Positions 26,335-35,842 of a DNA stretch of 55,295 nt are shown here, piece after piece. The notes under the pieces are model-generated. The model saw only the letters and a program-made list of their open reading frames with translations. It made no database searches and was not told the DNA's origin. Source of the stretch: an uncultured Desulfovibrionaceae bacterium. GTDB taxonomy: Bacteria; Desulfobacterota; Desulfovibrionia; Desulfovibrionales; Desulfovibrionaceae. The stretch spans positions 1-55,295 of the forward strand of contig CALUUT010000004.1 of assembly GCA_944324045.1 (NCBI GenBank). The letters are read 5' to 3'. A program made the translations under genes and the position numbers. Every line of letters begins with the position of its first letter. Within the stretch, counting starts at the first letter, position 1.

Positions 26335-27510
26335 ATGAACTTTTCCAACCGCATACACAATCTCAAACCTTCAGGAACTCTGGCCGTAAGCAGCCGTGCG
26401 GCGGAATTGAGAGCCCAGGGTCACGACATTATAAGCCTTTCGCTCGGCGAGCCTGATTTCCCCACGCCTTCGCATATAGCGGACGCCGCGCGCGAAGCCA
26501 TACAGGCCGGGTTCACGCGCTATACCCCGGTTCCGGGCATCCCTGAAGCCCGCGACGCCGTGGCCGAATATTTCAAGCGGTTCTACGGCGTGGAAGCCGC
26601 GCGCGAAAACACCATGCTCTCCAATGGCGGCAAGCAGGTTTTATACAATATTTTCATGGCGCTTTTAAATCCGGGAGACGAAGTCCTTGTGCCCGCCCCA
26701 TACTGGGTAAGCTATCCGGACATGATCGAACTTGCCCAGGCCGTCCCGGTCCCTGTGTTCGCGCCGATTTCCGAAGGCGGCAAAGTCACGATTGAACGGC
26801 TTGAATGCGCGCTCACTCCGCGCACGCGCATGCTTCTTTTAAACAGTCCCTCCAACCCGACCGGGGTATGTTATTCACAGGCGGAGCTTAACGCCCTTGC
26901 GCAGTGGGCCATAGCCAAAGGGTTGTTCGTCGTAAGCGACGAACTATACGACCAGCTCGTTTACGACAAAAAACTGTGCGCAAGCCTTTCGCCGCTGTGG
27001 CGGCGTCACCCGGAGAGCATCGCGATAGTGGGCGGACTTTCGAAGTGCTTCTCCATGCCCGGCTGGCGCGTAGGGTATGCGCTCGCCCATGCGGATCTTA
27101 TCCGCCAGATGAGCAAATTGCAGGGACAGTGCACATCAAACATCTGCTCCATCGCGCAAAAGGCCGCAATCGCCGCGCTTCTTGGCAGTTTCGCCTCTGT
27201 GGACGCCATGCGTTCCGAGTACCGCCGGCGGCGCGACGTGGCGCTTGCCATTATCGACCAATGGAGCGGCGTCACCTATCCAAAGCCGGACGGGGCATTC
27301 TATCTTTTCTTGAACGTATCCTGCATGTTCGATGAAAAAACGCCGGATATCACGTCCCTGTGCACCTGGCTTATGGAAACCGCGGGCGTCGCCGCTGTGC
27401 CGGGCTCCGCTTTCGGAGACGGCGAAAGCCTGCGCATTTCCTACTCCATTGAAGAAAAAACGCTTGTCGAGGCGCTCAATCGAATGGGTCGGGCTTTTCT
27501 TGACAAATAA
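26335..27510 (+). CDS. aspC: Pyridoxal-phosphate aspartate aminotransferase
   Basis: A class I aminotransferase of 391 residues, type Ib (AspB-like). It interconverts aspartate/2-oxoglutarate and oxaloacetate/glutamate. Seen: ISLSLGEPDFPTP (about 35-47), GGKQVLYN (about 99-106), the NSPSNPTGV cofactor motif (about 170-178), SDELYDQLVY and the PLP lysine in GLSKCFSMPGWRVG (Lys about 237). The start at 26335 has GAGGAA upstream and gives the usual family length. Prephenate or other transaminase activity is possible, since type Ib enzymes are broad. It is followed by pgi 64 bases later. Confidence 0.9.
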   Translation: MNFSNRIHNLKPSGTLAVSSRAAELRAQGHDIISLSLGEPDFPTPSHIADAAREAIQAGFTRYTPVPGIPEARDAVAEYFKRFYGVEAARENTMLSNGGKQVLYNIFMALLNPGDEVLVPAPYWVSYPDMIELAQAVPVPVFAPISEGGKVTIERLECALTPRTRMLLLNSPSNPTGVCYSQAELNALAQWAIAKGLFVVSDELYDQLVYDKKLCASLSPLWRRHPESIAIVGGLSKCFSMPGWRVGYALAHADLIRQMSKLQGQCTSNICSIAQKAAIAALLGSFASVDAMRSEYRRRRDVALAIIDQWSGVTYPKPDGAFYLFLNVSCMFDEKTPDITSLCTWLMETAGVAAVPGSAFGDGESLRISYSIEEKTLVEALNRMGRAFLDK

Positions 27511-27574
27511 TCCATGTCTTAAAAAAGACAGCGCGGACGCGACTTTCGCCAAGAATTAAAAAGGAGCGATGCCT

Positions 27575-28930
27575 ATGAGCAGCAAGCTTATATGGACCGG
27601 AGCGGTCAACGGAACATTGCGCGCCATGCCGGCGGAATCGCCGGATGCCATCACGGCCGCCGCGCAACGACTGCGCACGGAACTGGAAAAAGGCGCTCTG
27701 CCCATGATTTCCCTGGATTTTCTTGATGAAATGTCGTTTGCCCTTGAACGGCTCAGCCACCGGTTGCGCCGGTACAGACATCTGCTTTTACTTGGCATCG
27801 GCGGCTCGGCCCTCGGCCCGCGCGCCCTGCAAAAAGCCTTTGCTCCAGGCCAGGACGGCCCGGGACATGCCGGGCCGTCGTTATGGATTATGGACAACAT
27901 CAATACAGAACAGCTTGAATCCTGGCTTTCACGACTGCCCGCACAGGATACGCTTGTTTTATGCATAAGCAAATCCGGCGGCACGATTGAAACCATGGCG
28001 CAGTTTTTTCTGGTCCGCGACTGGCTTAAACGCGAAGTGGGGGCCGGTTACGCAAGCCAAATTATTGCCATATCCGATCCGCAACCCAACCTTTTGCGGC
28101 AGGAAGCTGAAAAAAACGACTATCTGGCCCTTCCTGTTCCCAGGGCCCTTGGCGGGCGCTATTCCGTCATTTCCGCTGTGGGCATGGTTCCAGCGGCCTT
28201 TCTCGGTCTTGACTGGCGCGAATTTCTGCAAGGCGTGCAAAGCGTCATGGAGCCGCTTGCAAACGCGCCGGACAATCTTGCCGCGCATCCCGCATGGCGT
28301 CTGTCCCTCTGGACAAAGGCGCTCATGGACGCAGGTTGCTCCCAGCTCATATTTTTCAGCTACATTCCGGCCTGGTCCTCAATCGGGGACTGGTTCGCCC
28401 AGCTCTGGGCCGAAAGCCTCGGCAAAGAAGGCAAAGGCAGCATGCCCCTGCCCGCGACCGGCGTCACAGACCAGCACTCTCTTCTGCAAATGTTTCTGGA
28501 TGGGCCAAAAGACAAAGGCTGCCTTTTCATCAGCAGTTCGAAACTGCCCTGCGGCCCGGCGTTTCATGCGCCGCTTCCAAGCGCGTTCTCGTTTCTTGAG
28601 CATCAGCGCCTTGGAGACCTGCTCCAGGCCGAAGCCCTTGGAACAGCCATGGCTTTAGAGTCCGCGGGCGTGCCGCTGCTCCGTTTTGAAGCGGAGCGCG
28701 CAAATGAATATGGAGCCGGCGAACTTATGGCCCTATGCATGCTCATGACCCTGTTCACCGGCTGGCGCATGGGCATTAACCCGCTTGACCAGCCCGCCGT
28801 GGAGCTGGGCAAGCGTCTTGCCAAAGCCCGGCTTGGAGCGCCCGGATTCAAAGAAGAAAAAGAAGCGCTGGAGCGGTTTCTCGGAAAAAAAGACGATATT
28901 GTGGAGCTTGAAAAATGGCGGAAAAAATGA
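27575..28930 (+). CDS. pgi: Glucose-6-phosphate isomerase
   Basis: Interconverts glucose-6-phosphate and fructose-6-phosphate. About 451 residues. Seen: LLLGIGGSALGPRAL (about 69-83), the phosphate-binding ISKSGGTIETM (about 128-138), GGRYSVISAVGM (about 192-203) and the catalytic Glu/His region near GKEGKGSMPLPATGVTDQHSLLQMFLDG. The start at 27575 is preferred because AAGGAG is then eight bases upstream; ATG 27569 is only two bases from it. The next gene, a histidine kinase, begins inside its last codons (16-base overlap), so the two are translationally linked. Confidence 0.94.
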   Translation: MSSKLIWTGAVNGTLRAMPAESPDAITAAAQRLRTELEKGALPMISLDFLDEMSFALERLSHRLRRYRHLLLLGIGGSALGPRALQKAFAPGQDGPGHAGPSLWIMDNINTEQLESWLSRLPAQDTLVLCISKSGGTIETMAQFFLVRDWLKREVGAGYASQIIAISDPQPNLLRQEAEKNDYLALPVPRALGGRYSVISAVGMVPAAFLGLDWREFLQGVQSVMEPLANAPDNLAAHPAWRLSLWTKALMDAGCSQLIFFSYIPAWSSIGDWFAQLWAESLGKEGKGSMPLPATGVTDQHSLLQMFLDGPKDKGCLFISSSKLPCGPAFHAPLPSAFSFLEHQRLGDLLQAEALGTAMALESAGVPLLRFEAERANEYGAGELMALCMLMTLFTGWRMGINPLDQPAVELGKRLAKARLGAPGFKEEKEALERFLGKKDDIVELEKWRKK

Positions 28931-30390
28931 CGCCCGGCCGCGACACCGTGCTTTCGCTGGGGGTCGCCCGCTTTCTTTCATGGGCGTCGCTTCTGTTTAT
29001 TCTGCTTTCGAGTCTGGCGATTTCAGTAACCATTTCCAATTCCGCGCAAAAAACCATCCTGCGCAAACAGCAGGAGTTCGCCCAGCAGTTCGCGGAAAAC
29101 CTGAACCACCAGATATACCAGCGGTATACGGTTCCCCGGTATCTTGGGGTGCGCGGCATTACGCTTTTCAATTTCCCGATTGGGGAAGGCAACAGAAACA
29201 ATCTTCTGCTAAGCGCCAACCGGCTGGAGCCGCTGGATCAAATCGTCCAGACCACAGTGCACAACCTGCAGGTCACATCGCTTAAAATCTACAACTACCA
29301 TACGGAAACCATTTATTCCCTGTCCACGACCACGGAATCCGATAAGGAAACCGCATCGTCCATAGCGCGCGTGCGCGCGACAAACAAACCGGAATTCAAG
29401 CTGGAGTCCGCAATTCCGTTCTGGAAGGCGCTGTTCACCATTCATCTGCCGCAACGCAGTTTCATTATGCGCGCAATCTATCCCATGAGCACGGAAAACA
29501 GGCTCATTTCCTATGAAAACGAAGGCTCCGAACTGGATATTCTGGAGTTCTCCGAGGACATTACCGAAGAATACCGCGCCATTATCGGTTTTCAGTGGAT
29601 TATCATCGCCACAACCATGGTCTCTTCCGCCATTTTGTTCATCCTGCTTCTGCTTTTAATCCGCAAGGCGGAAAAGATGCTCCGGGAACGGCTTGCCGAA
29701 CAGCAACGGCTGGAACGGGAGCTCAACCAGCATGAAAAACTGGCCGGCATGGGGCGCGTGGTGTCAAGCATCGCTCATGAAATACGCAACCCGCTGGGCA
29801 TCATCCGTTCCAGCGCGGAACTGCTTTTGCGCCGAATCCCGCCTGGCGATGTGACGTATTCGCTTCTAAGCGCCATTCACGACGAATCAAAACGCCTGTC
29901 GCAAACCGTGACCGACTTTCTTGATTACGCCCGGCCGCGCACGCCAAGCCTTACGCCTGTGGACTTGTGCGTTCTTATAGAACAGGCCCGCGTTTTTTTG
30001 CAAAGCGCCTTTAAAGAACGCGACGTGGCCTTTGAAATTCATTGTCCCGGGAACATGACCGTGGCCGGGGACAAGGATTTGCTCTACCGCGCCATTTACA
30101 ACATCATCACCAATGCGCTTCAGGCCATGGGCTCTTCCGGCACTCTGCAAGTGGATGTTTTTAAAAAAGACGGCCATGTGATACTGGAGTTCACGGACAG
30201 CGGCCCCGGGTTCGATCCCGCAGTTAAAGACCGCATCCTTGACCCGTTCTTCACCACCAAGGACGACGGCACCGGCCTGGGACTGCCCATTGTGCAAAGC
30301 ATCATCACAAGCCACAACGGCGCCCTGGAACTGGAAAACGTGCCGGGCGGGGCGCGGGTGCGCGTGACCTTGAACGCGCTTGAGAACTAA
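28915..30390 (+). CDS. Membrane sensor histidine kinase
   Basis: A 491-residue sensor kinase with two membrane segments (about 19-41 and 227-250) bracketing a periplasmic sensor domain of about 185 residues with no recognised ligand motif. The cytoplasmic part has the H-box SIAHEIRNPLGIIRSSAELL (His near 287), N-box NIITNALQAM, DSGPGFD and GTGLGLPIV. This is NtrB/AtoS-like order without an obvious PAS domain. It overlaps pgi by 16 bases and is followed by a sigma-54 activator, its probable partner. Confidence 0.92.
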   Translation: MAEKMTPGRDTVLSLGVARFLSWASLLFILLSSLAISVTISNSAQKTILRKQQEFAQQFAENLNHQIYQRYTVPRYLGVRGITLFNFPIGEGNRNNLLLSANRLEPLDQIVQTTVHNLQVTSLKIYNYHTETIYSLSTTTESDKETASSIARVRATNKPEFKLESAIPFWKALFTIHLPQRSFIMRAIYPMSTENRLISYENEGSELDILEFSEDITEEYRAIIGFQWIIIATTMVSSAILFILLLLLIRKAEKMLRERLAEQQRLERELNQHEKLAGMGRVVSSIAHEIRNPLGIIRSSAELLLRRIPPGDVTYSLLSAIHDESKRLSQTVTDFLDYARPRTPSLTPVDLCVLIEQARVFLQSAFKERDVAFEIHCPGNMTVAGDKDLLYRAIYNIITNALQAMGSSGTLQVDVFKKDGHVILEFTDSGPGFDPAVKDRILDPFFTTKDDGTGLGLPIVQSIITSHNGALELENVPGGARVRVTLNALEN

Positions 30391-30504
30391 ACCATATTCG
30401 CGTTCCGGAAAGACGGCGCGCGGGCGAACGCCGCCGGCCAGATTCTTCATTCCCGCGGCCGTCATGCGCTTTTTTCGGACAACGCCACGTTATAAGGAAA
30501 CGCC

Positions 30505-31884
30505 ATGAACGAACAAGCTCATATTTTGCTGCTAGACGAAGAGAAAAATTACCTTCTGGTCCTGGACGCCCTGCTTACGGATGCGGGGTACAAGGTCACG
30601 GCCATCAGCGACCCTGAGGCGGGCCTGTCCTTTCTTGAAGAATCCGAAGTCGATATCGTGATTACGGACATGAAAATGCCGAAGATCACGGGACAGGACG
30701 TGCTTGAACACGTGAAGAAAAATTATCCATACATCCCTGTGCTCATCATGACGGCGTTTGGCTCCATCGAAGGCGCGGTGGAAGCCATGCGCTACGGCGC
30801 CTTTGACTACATAACCAAACCGTTCGCCAATGACGAACTGCTTTTGTCCGTGCAGAACGCGGCCACGCTCGCATATGCCCAAAGACAGTACCGCTTGCTC
30901 CAGGAAAACTTGAAGGACCGATATAATCTGGGACAAATCGTCGGACGCAGCCGCCCGATACGGGCGGTCATGGACCTTGTGTCCCGGGCCGCTCCCAGCA
31001 AAAGCACGGTGCTTATTTCCGGCGAATCCGGCACGGGCAAGGAGCTTGTGGCAAAGGCCATTCATTTCGCCTCTCCGCGCGCAAAGGAAGCGTTCGTCAG
31101 CGTAAACTGCATGGCCCTGAACCCTGGAGTCCTTGAAAGCGAACTGTTCGGACATGAAAAAGGCTCGTTTACCGGAGCGGTCGCCATGCGCCGGGGACGC
31201 TTTGAGCTTGCGAACGGCGGCACGCTGTTTCTCGATGAAATAGGCGAGTTGTCTCACGACATGCAGATCAAACTCTTGCGGGTGCTCCAGGAACGAAGAT
31301 TTGAGCGCGTGGGCGGCTCGGATGAAATAGAAGTGGATATCCGCATCGTGGCCGCGACCAACAAGGATCTGGCCCAGGAAGTCGCGAAAGGCGCCTTCCG
31401 CGAAGATCTGTATTACCGCCTTAATGTCGTGCATATCCAGTTGCCGCCATTGCGCGAACGCCGGGAAGACATACCGCTTCTGGCGGCGCAGTTCGTCAAC
31501 AACTATGCGCGGGACAATCAGACAAGCCACAAATCCTTTACGCCTGACGCCATGAACTACCTGACCGCATACGAATGGCCGGGCAATATCCGCCAGCTTG
31601 AGAATGTGGTCGAGCGTTGCATGGTCATGACGCGCGACGATATTATAACCGTGGATGATCTGCCGGCTGAAATCCGCGACGAAGAAGCGCAGTTTAAAAG
31701 CGCCGTGGACTTTCTGCCTGTCGAGCTTGATCTTGCGGACACCCTGGAAAAAATCGAAAAAGCCCTGGTGCGCCGCGCCCTGGCCCGCGCCGATTTTGTC
31801 CAGACAAAGGCCGCGGAACTGCTTGGCATATCCAAGAGCCTTTTACAGTACAAACTCAAAAAATATAAAATCGCCGGACACTAG
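30505..31884 (+). CDS. Sigma-54-dependent response regulator
   Basis: An NtrC-family activator of 459 residues. The receiver domain (1-120) has DEEK near residue 11, the phospho-acceptor Asp in DIVITDMKMP (near 53) and KPF. The AAA+ domain (about 143-380) has Walker A GESGTGKE, the sigma-54 contact loop GSFTGA (a Ser variant of GAFTGA) and Walker B GGTLFLDEIGEL. A Fis-type helix-turn-helix ends the protein (TKAAELLGISKSLLQYKLKKY). It should activate sigma-54 promoters after phosphorylation by the kinase upstream. Targets are unknown. Confidence 0.95.
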   Translation: MNEQAHILLLDEEKNYLLVLDALLTDAGYKVTAISDPEAGLSFLEESEVDIVITDMKMPKITGQDVLEHVKKNYPYIPVLIMTAFGSIEGAVEAMRYGAFDYITKPFANDELLLSVQNAATLAYAQRQYRLLQENLKDRYNLGQIVGRSRPIRAVMDLVSRAAPSKSTVLISGESGTGKELVAKAIHFASPRAKEAFVSVNCMALNPGVLESELFGHEKGSFTGAVAMRRGRFELANGGTLFLDEIGELSHDMQIKLLRVLQERRFERVGGSDEIEVDIRIVAATNKDLAQEVAKGAFREDLYYRLNVVHIQLPPLRERREDIPLLAAQFVNNYARDNQTSHKSFTPDAMNYLTAYEWPGNIRQLENVVERCMVMTRDDIITVDDLPAEIRDEEAQFKSAVDFLPVELDLADTLEKIEKALVRRALARADFVQTKAAELLGISKSLLQYKLKKYKIAGH

Positions 31885-31898
31885 GTCCGCTTTTTCCT

Positions 31899-33248
31899 TT
31901 ACCGGCCTTTACGCAACAGGGCGGCGTAAAAAAATTCCGCGCCTGGAGAATCCGGCGGCGTTGCAAACTCATAATCAAGCTCAAAGGCCGAATGGGCGAG
32001 CATGGCGCGCACGGCCAGCTCATTTTCCCCGGGATTTACCGTGCAGGTCAGCCACGCCAATTTGCCGCCGGGCCGAAGCGCGGCGGTCAGGCCGCCTGCA
32101 ATGCGCGCCTGAAGTCCGGCAAGCCGCGCAAGATCAGACGCAGAGCGGTGGTATTTGATATCCGGACGCCGGGCCAGGGTTCCAAGTCCGGAACAGGGGA
32201 TATCGGCAAGAACGGCTTGCGGGGCCATGCGCAAAGGCGGCAACGCCGCATCGGCGCGGAACAGAAACGGCGCAGGCAGCCTGAGACGCTCAAGCTCCCT
32301 TCGAAACCCGGCCAAACGCCGGGCATTGGGATCGCTTGCAAACGGGACCGCCGCGCCCTGTTCAAGAAGCATGCAGCTTTTGCCGCCCCGGCCGCAGCAC
32401 GCATCCCATACCGGCCCGGAAAATCCGGCTTCCATAAGCCGAAACATCGCCTCCTGCGCGCCAAATCCCTGACGCGATATGCGCCCTTCAGCCAAAAGCG
32501 CTTCCAAAGGCTCGCCATAAACCGATTCCGGCACCTCCCGCGGGGCAAAGGCCAACGCCGCTCCAAGCCGGGCCGTGCAGGTCAAGGACAACGCTTCAAG
32601 AAGACGGTTTGCATCCGGACGGGACATATTCACCCGCAACCCCGCGGAAGGGGTCGCGACAAAGGTTTCAAGAAAAGCCAGAGCGCGTTCCTCTGAATAC
32701 GTTTTTAAAAAATGCTCAATAATCCAGGAAGGTTGAGAATACCATGCGCCAAGAAAACGCATCCTGTCCTTCAGGTTCTTTGCAAAGAATTCCGGTCTGG
32801 ACGCATCCGGTCCAAGGCGGCAGACATTGCGCAAAACCGCATTGACAAGCCCGGCCAGACCTGAGCCGAATCCCGCGCGCACGGCGTCCACAGCCCAGTT
32901 CACAGAGGCGTACTCCGGAATCCGGTCAAGCGTGGTCAGCTCAAGGGCGGCAAGAGCGAGAATCCGGCGCACCAGCGGCGGAAGCTGTCCTGGTTTTTTG
33001 AGGAAAAACCCTGTCAGCGCCAAAAGGCGCCCCTCAAGACGGCAATAGCCGTACGTCAGTTCCGTACACAGGGAGCGATCGACAGCGTTAAGCCGCAGGC
33101 TGGCCGGAATGCTGTTCAAGACGGCCTGCGCGTCGCATCCGTTGTCGATCACGTTCTCAAGACATGCGAGCGCGGCGCGGCGCGCAGGCGAAAGACGGCG
33201 CATCCACTTGGGAAAAACAAAAAACGATGCCGGCGCATGATCTGTCAT
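31899..33248 (-). CDS. rsmB: RsmB-like rRNA (cytosine-5) methyltransferase
   Basis: A 449-residue protein with an N-terminal NusB-like RNA-binding domain (about 20-150, LTYGYCRLEGRLLALTGFFL) and a C-terminal Fmu/Sun methyltransferase domain. Seen: VWDACCGRGGKSCMLLE, DIPCSGLGTLARRPDIKY (first catalytic Cys) and WLTCTVNPGENE (second catalytic Cys). It methylates C967 of 16S rRNA in E. coli. The start at 33248 has only a weak ribosome site; an internal ATG at 33203 is possible. It is the last gene of def-fmt-DUF116-rsmB. Confidence 0.9.
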   Translation of the reverse strand: MTDHAPASFFVFPKWMRRLSPARRAALACLENVIDNGCDAQAVLNSIPASLRLNAVDRSLCTELTYGYCRLEGRLLALTGFFLKKPGQLPPLVRRILALAALELTTLDRIPEYASVNWAVDAVRAGFGSGLAGLVNAVLRNVCRLGPDASRPEFFAKNLKDRMRFLGAWYSQPSWIIEHFLKTYSEERALAFLETFVATPSAGLRVNMSRPDANRLLEALSLTCTARLGAALAFAPREVPESVYGEPLEALLAEGRISRQGFGAQEAMFRLMEAGFSGPVWDACCGRGGKSCMLLEQGAAVPFASDPNARRLAGFRRELERLRLPAPFLFRADAALPPLRMAPQAVLADIPCSGLGTLARRPDIKYHRSASDLARLAGLQARIAGGLTAALRPGGKLAWLTCTVNPGENELAVRAMLAHSAFELDYEFATPPDSPGAEFFYAALLRKGR

Positions 33249-33323
33249 AACCCGCCGCCTTGCGTCATCATATGAACGCTTTTTGCTGTAAAAACATATA
33301 TCCGCAAACCGCGGGACTCAGCC

Positions 33324-34118
33324 CTATTCTTTTTTAAGAAAAAACAGCAGGGCTTCTTCCAGTTGCTCAAGGGAAACAAGCGTGTCGCGGCACGGCCCAT
33401 GCGGCCGCTCATTTAAGACGCCATAGACAGGAATGGGGAACGCATCCTGAATGCCGCTTGCCAAATCGCGCTCGCAGGCCACGGCAAGGATGCATTTCGG
33501 ACGGCAATCGACAATAATGCGCCGGGCCACGGTTCCGCCTGTGGCCACGGCCACGTGCACCCCGTATTTCTCGCCCAGCCCAAGCAGCCCGTCAATGGGG
33601 CATTCCCCGCAGCGGCGGCAGTTTTCGATATTGTTCAAACGGCGCGAACACAGCGTTTTCTGCAGACAGTGCGGCAAGAGAATCAGCACGTCTTTGGGCG
33701 AATACCGCCGGGCCTCGCTGCGCACCAATTCATTGTTGACCCGAATAAAGGAATGCCGCACCTTTTCCTTGCTGATGCCCACGGCGTTGCCCAGCATCTC
33801 CATAAGCGGAAGAAAAAAACGAATGGTCATGCTGCGCATGCGCCGCGAGCCAAGCACTGGCTTGCGCAACGCGATATTCAACACGACGCCGAGAGAGGTC
33901 CAGGCAACGACCGCCATGAGCAGGACGATGACCGACATGTACAGCCAGGGCAGAATCGGATGCACAGCGCCCATATCCAGAAGCGGAAAAAGCCAGAACA
34001 GAAACAGAATCAGACAAACCAGAATGGACGTGCAGATCAGCAATCCGACAAACAGACGCTTGCGCACCCCATGATAGAGCGCCGGATCCTCGCCCATGGG
34101 AAGCGTTGCGCGCCTCAT
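33324..34118 (-). CDS. DUF116 membrane-anchored protein
   Basis: A 264-residue DUF116 protein. Two hydrophobic segments near the N-terminus (about 24-50 and 58-84) precede a cytoplasmic domain with eight or more cysteines, including LPHCLQKTLCSRR, NCRRCGECPI and DCRPKCILAVACERDL. These look like a metal or iron-sulfur site. The function is unknown; it is regularly placed between fmt and rsmB in this bacterial group. The start at 34118 overlaps the fmt stop as ATGA, so translation is coupled. Confidence 0.88.
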   Translation of the reverse strand: MRRATLPMGEDPALYHGVRKRLFVGLLICTSILVCLILFLFWLFPLLDMGAVHPILPWLYMSVIVLLMAVVAWTSLGVVLNIALRKPVLGSRRMRSMTIRFFLPLMEMLGNAVGISKEKVRHSFIRVNNELVRSEARRYSPKDVLILLPHCLQKTLCSRRLNNIENCRRCGECPIDGLLGLGEKYGVHVAVATGGTVARRIIVDCRPKCILAVACERDLASGIQDAFPIPVYGVLNERPHGPCRDTLVSLEQLEEALLFFLKKE

Positions 34119-35092
34119 CCGGACAAACCATCCGCCGGCGAGCTGAACATGGCGTGATTGCAACGGGCAAGATAGCCATTTGCAAACGCCGCGGCATCAG
34201 CCGGCTTTTTCCCTGCCGGGCGCAGGCTGGAGAGCAGATACCAGCGGTCGGCGCAGGCCACGGACACTTTATCGCCCAAAAGGCCGCCGATTGTGCCGGG
34301 AGCGATTTTTGGCTCAAGAAGAGCGCCCGGCTCGCCCGGCCCAAGGCCCACGCGCACAGGCTCGCAGCCTGGCCGCTCAAGGTCCGTATAGGCGCCCGGC
34401 CAGGGCGTCACGCCCCGAATGCGGGCATGCACTTCAAGCGCCGGACGATTCCAGTTCACCCGCCCCTCTTCCTTGGTCAGTTTGGCCGCATGCGTGGCCC
34501 GGGAATGATCCTGCTCCACAAACGAGGCCTTCCCGTTTTCGACTGCCTCCAACGCCTCAACCATAAGTTCGCCGCCCATATCCGCCAATTCGTCATGAAT
34601 ACGCGCGGACGTGTCCTGAATCCCGATGCCCAGGGCGCGCTGCAACACAATCGGGCCGGTGTCGAGCCCGCGCTCCATGCGCATGACGGTCATGCCGGTC
34701 ACGCTTTCCCCGGCCATAATCGCGCGCTGAATCGGAGCCGCTCCCCGATATTTCGGCAAAAGCGACGCATGGGCGTTGAACGCCCCAAGCCGGGGAATGT
34801 CGAGCACGCTCTGGGGCAGAATAAGCCCGTACGCCGCGACCACAAGCGCATCAGGCTCAAAAGCCGCAAGCATCTCCACATCTTTTTGCCGTTTAAAATT
34901 AAGAGGCTGAAGCACCGGAACGCCGTGCTCAAGCGCCGCCAGTTTGACAGGCGAAGGGGCAAGCTTATGCCCGCGTCCGGCCGGACGGTCCGGTTGCGTG
35001 TATGCGGCGGCCACCTGTCCCTTGTCCCAGGCCAGCAGGCGGCGCAAAATGACGGCCGCAAACTCAGGCGTGCCCATGAACACGAGCTTCAT
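34115..35092 (-). CDS. fmt: Methionyl-tRNA formyltransferase
   Basis: Formylates initiator Met-tRNA using 10-formyl-THF. 325 residues: VFMGTPEFAAVILRRLL at the start, PDRPAGRGHKL, the catalytic FNAHASLLPKYRGAAPIQRAI (about 104-125) and a C-terminal OB-like domain (about 205-315) with GVTPWPGAYT. The start overlaps the def stop and the stop overlaps the DUF116 start, both as ATGA, giving a tightly coupled operon. Confidence 0.96.
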   Translation of the reverse strand: MKLVFMGTPEFAAVILRRLLAWDKGQVAAAYTQPDRPAGRGHKLAPSPVKLAALEHGVPVLQPLNFKRQKDVEMLAAFEPDALVVAAYGLILPQSVLDIPRLGAFNAHASLLPKYRGAAPIQRAIMAGESVTGMTVMRMERGLDTGPIVLQRALGIGIQDTSARIHDELADMGGELMVEALEAVENGKASFVEQDHSRATHAAKLTKEEGRVNWNRPALEVHARIRGVTPWPGAYTDLERPGCEPVRVGLGPGEPGALLEPKIAPGTIGGLLGDKVSVACADRWYLLSSLRPAGKKPADAAAFANGYLARCNHAMFSSPADGLSG

Positions 35093-35601
35093 TTTGTCTC
35101 CTGTCTGAGTTTTTTCTTCACCTTGTTTTCATACAGCGAACGTTTCAAGCGGCTTAAATAATCAATGAACAGCTTGCCGTCCAGGTGATCGCACTCATGT
35201 TGCAGGCACACGGCCATAAGCCCCTCGGCCTCAAAGCACACGGGCGCGCCCTCAAGGTCCGTAGCCGTTACGCGCACTTTGGCCGGACGGCGCACCACGC
35301 TGCGCAATTCGCACACGCTCAGACAGCCCTCTTCGGTTTCGGCAATCTCGTCGGTCAACGGTTCGACGACAGGATTCACCAGCGTCTGAGGCCCCGGATA
35401 TTTCTCCGGCTGGCGCACATCCACCACAATAAGCCGTATATTCCGCCCGACCTGAGGCGCGGCAAGACCAATGCCGTCCGCGGCATACATGGTGTCCGCC
35501 ATGTCTTTTGCAAGCGCGCGCAATTCGGATGTTATTTCCCCCACAGGCTCGGACTTCAGACGAAGCCGGGGGTCTGGGTAGGTGACTATCTCTAGCTTCA
35601 T
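35089..35601 (-). CDS. def: Peptide deformylase
   Basis: Removes the formyl group from nascent proteins. 170 residues with all three family motifs: GIGLAAPQVG (about 46-55), EEGCLSVCE (metal-binding Cys) and QHECDHLDGKLF (HExxH metal site, about 132-143). The start MKLEIVTYPDPRL at 35601 has AAGG upstream; the longer frame to 35727 is not supported. First gene of def-fmt-DUF116-rsmB; fmt starts within its stop codon. Confidence 0.96.
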   Translation of the reverse strand: MKLEIVTYPDPRLRLKSEPVGEITSELRALAKDMADTMYAADGIGLAAPQVGRNIRLIVVDVRQPEKYPGPQTLVNPVVEPLTDEIAETEEGCLSVCELRSVVRRPAKVRVTATDLEGAPVCFEAEGLMAVCLQHECDHLDGKLFIDYLSRLKRSLYENKVKKKLRQETK

Positions 35602-35842
35602 GATCAACCTTACGTATATGCTATTGGCGCATCCAGCCGCAAAACGCGCCGTTGCCGGACTGACTCCCGCAAAAACCGAACATCGGACACGTGAGGGGAA
35701 TTTGCGGCATGGCGCCGGCGATTTCAAAAGAATTCACGGGATTACAACAACTCGTGGGAGAAGAGGATAAAACAATTCCATTACTTTGTCGATAGATGCG
35801 CAAGGAAGATGGAAGATGAAAACGATACGGCAACAGCTTGAA

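Noticed and set aside
27511..27568. Hairpin tgtctt/aagaca after the aminotransferase gene as a terminator
   Set aside because: Only a 6-bp AT-rich stem without a T-run; pgi is probably co-transcribed.
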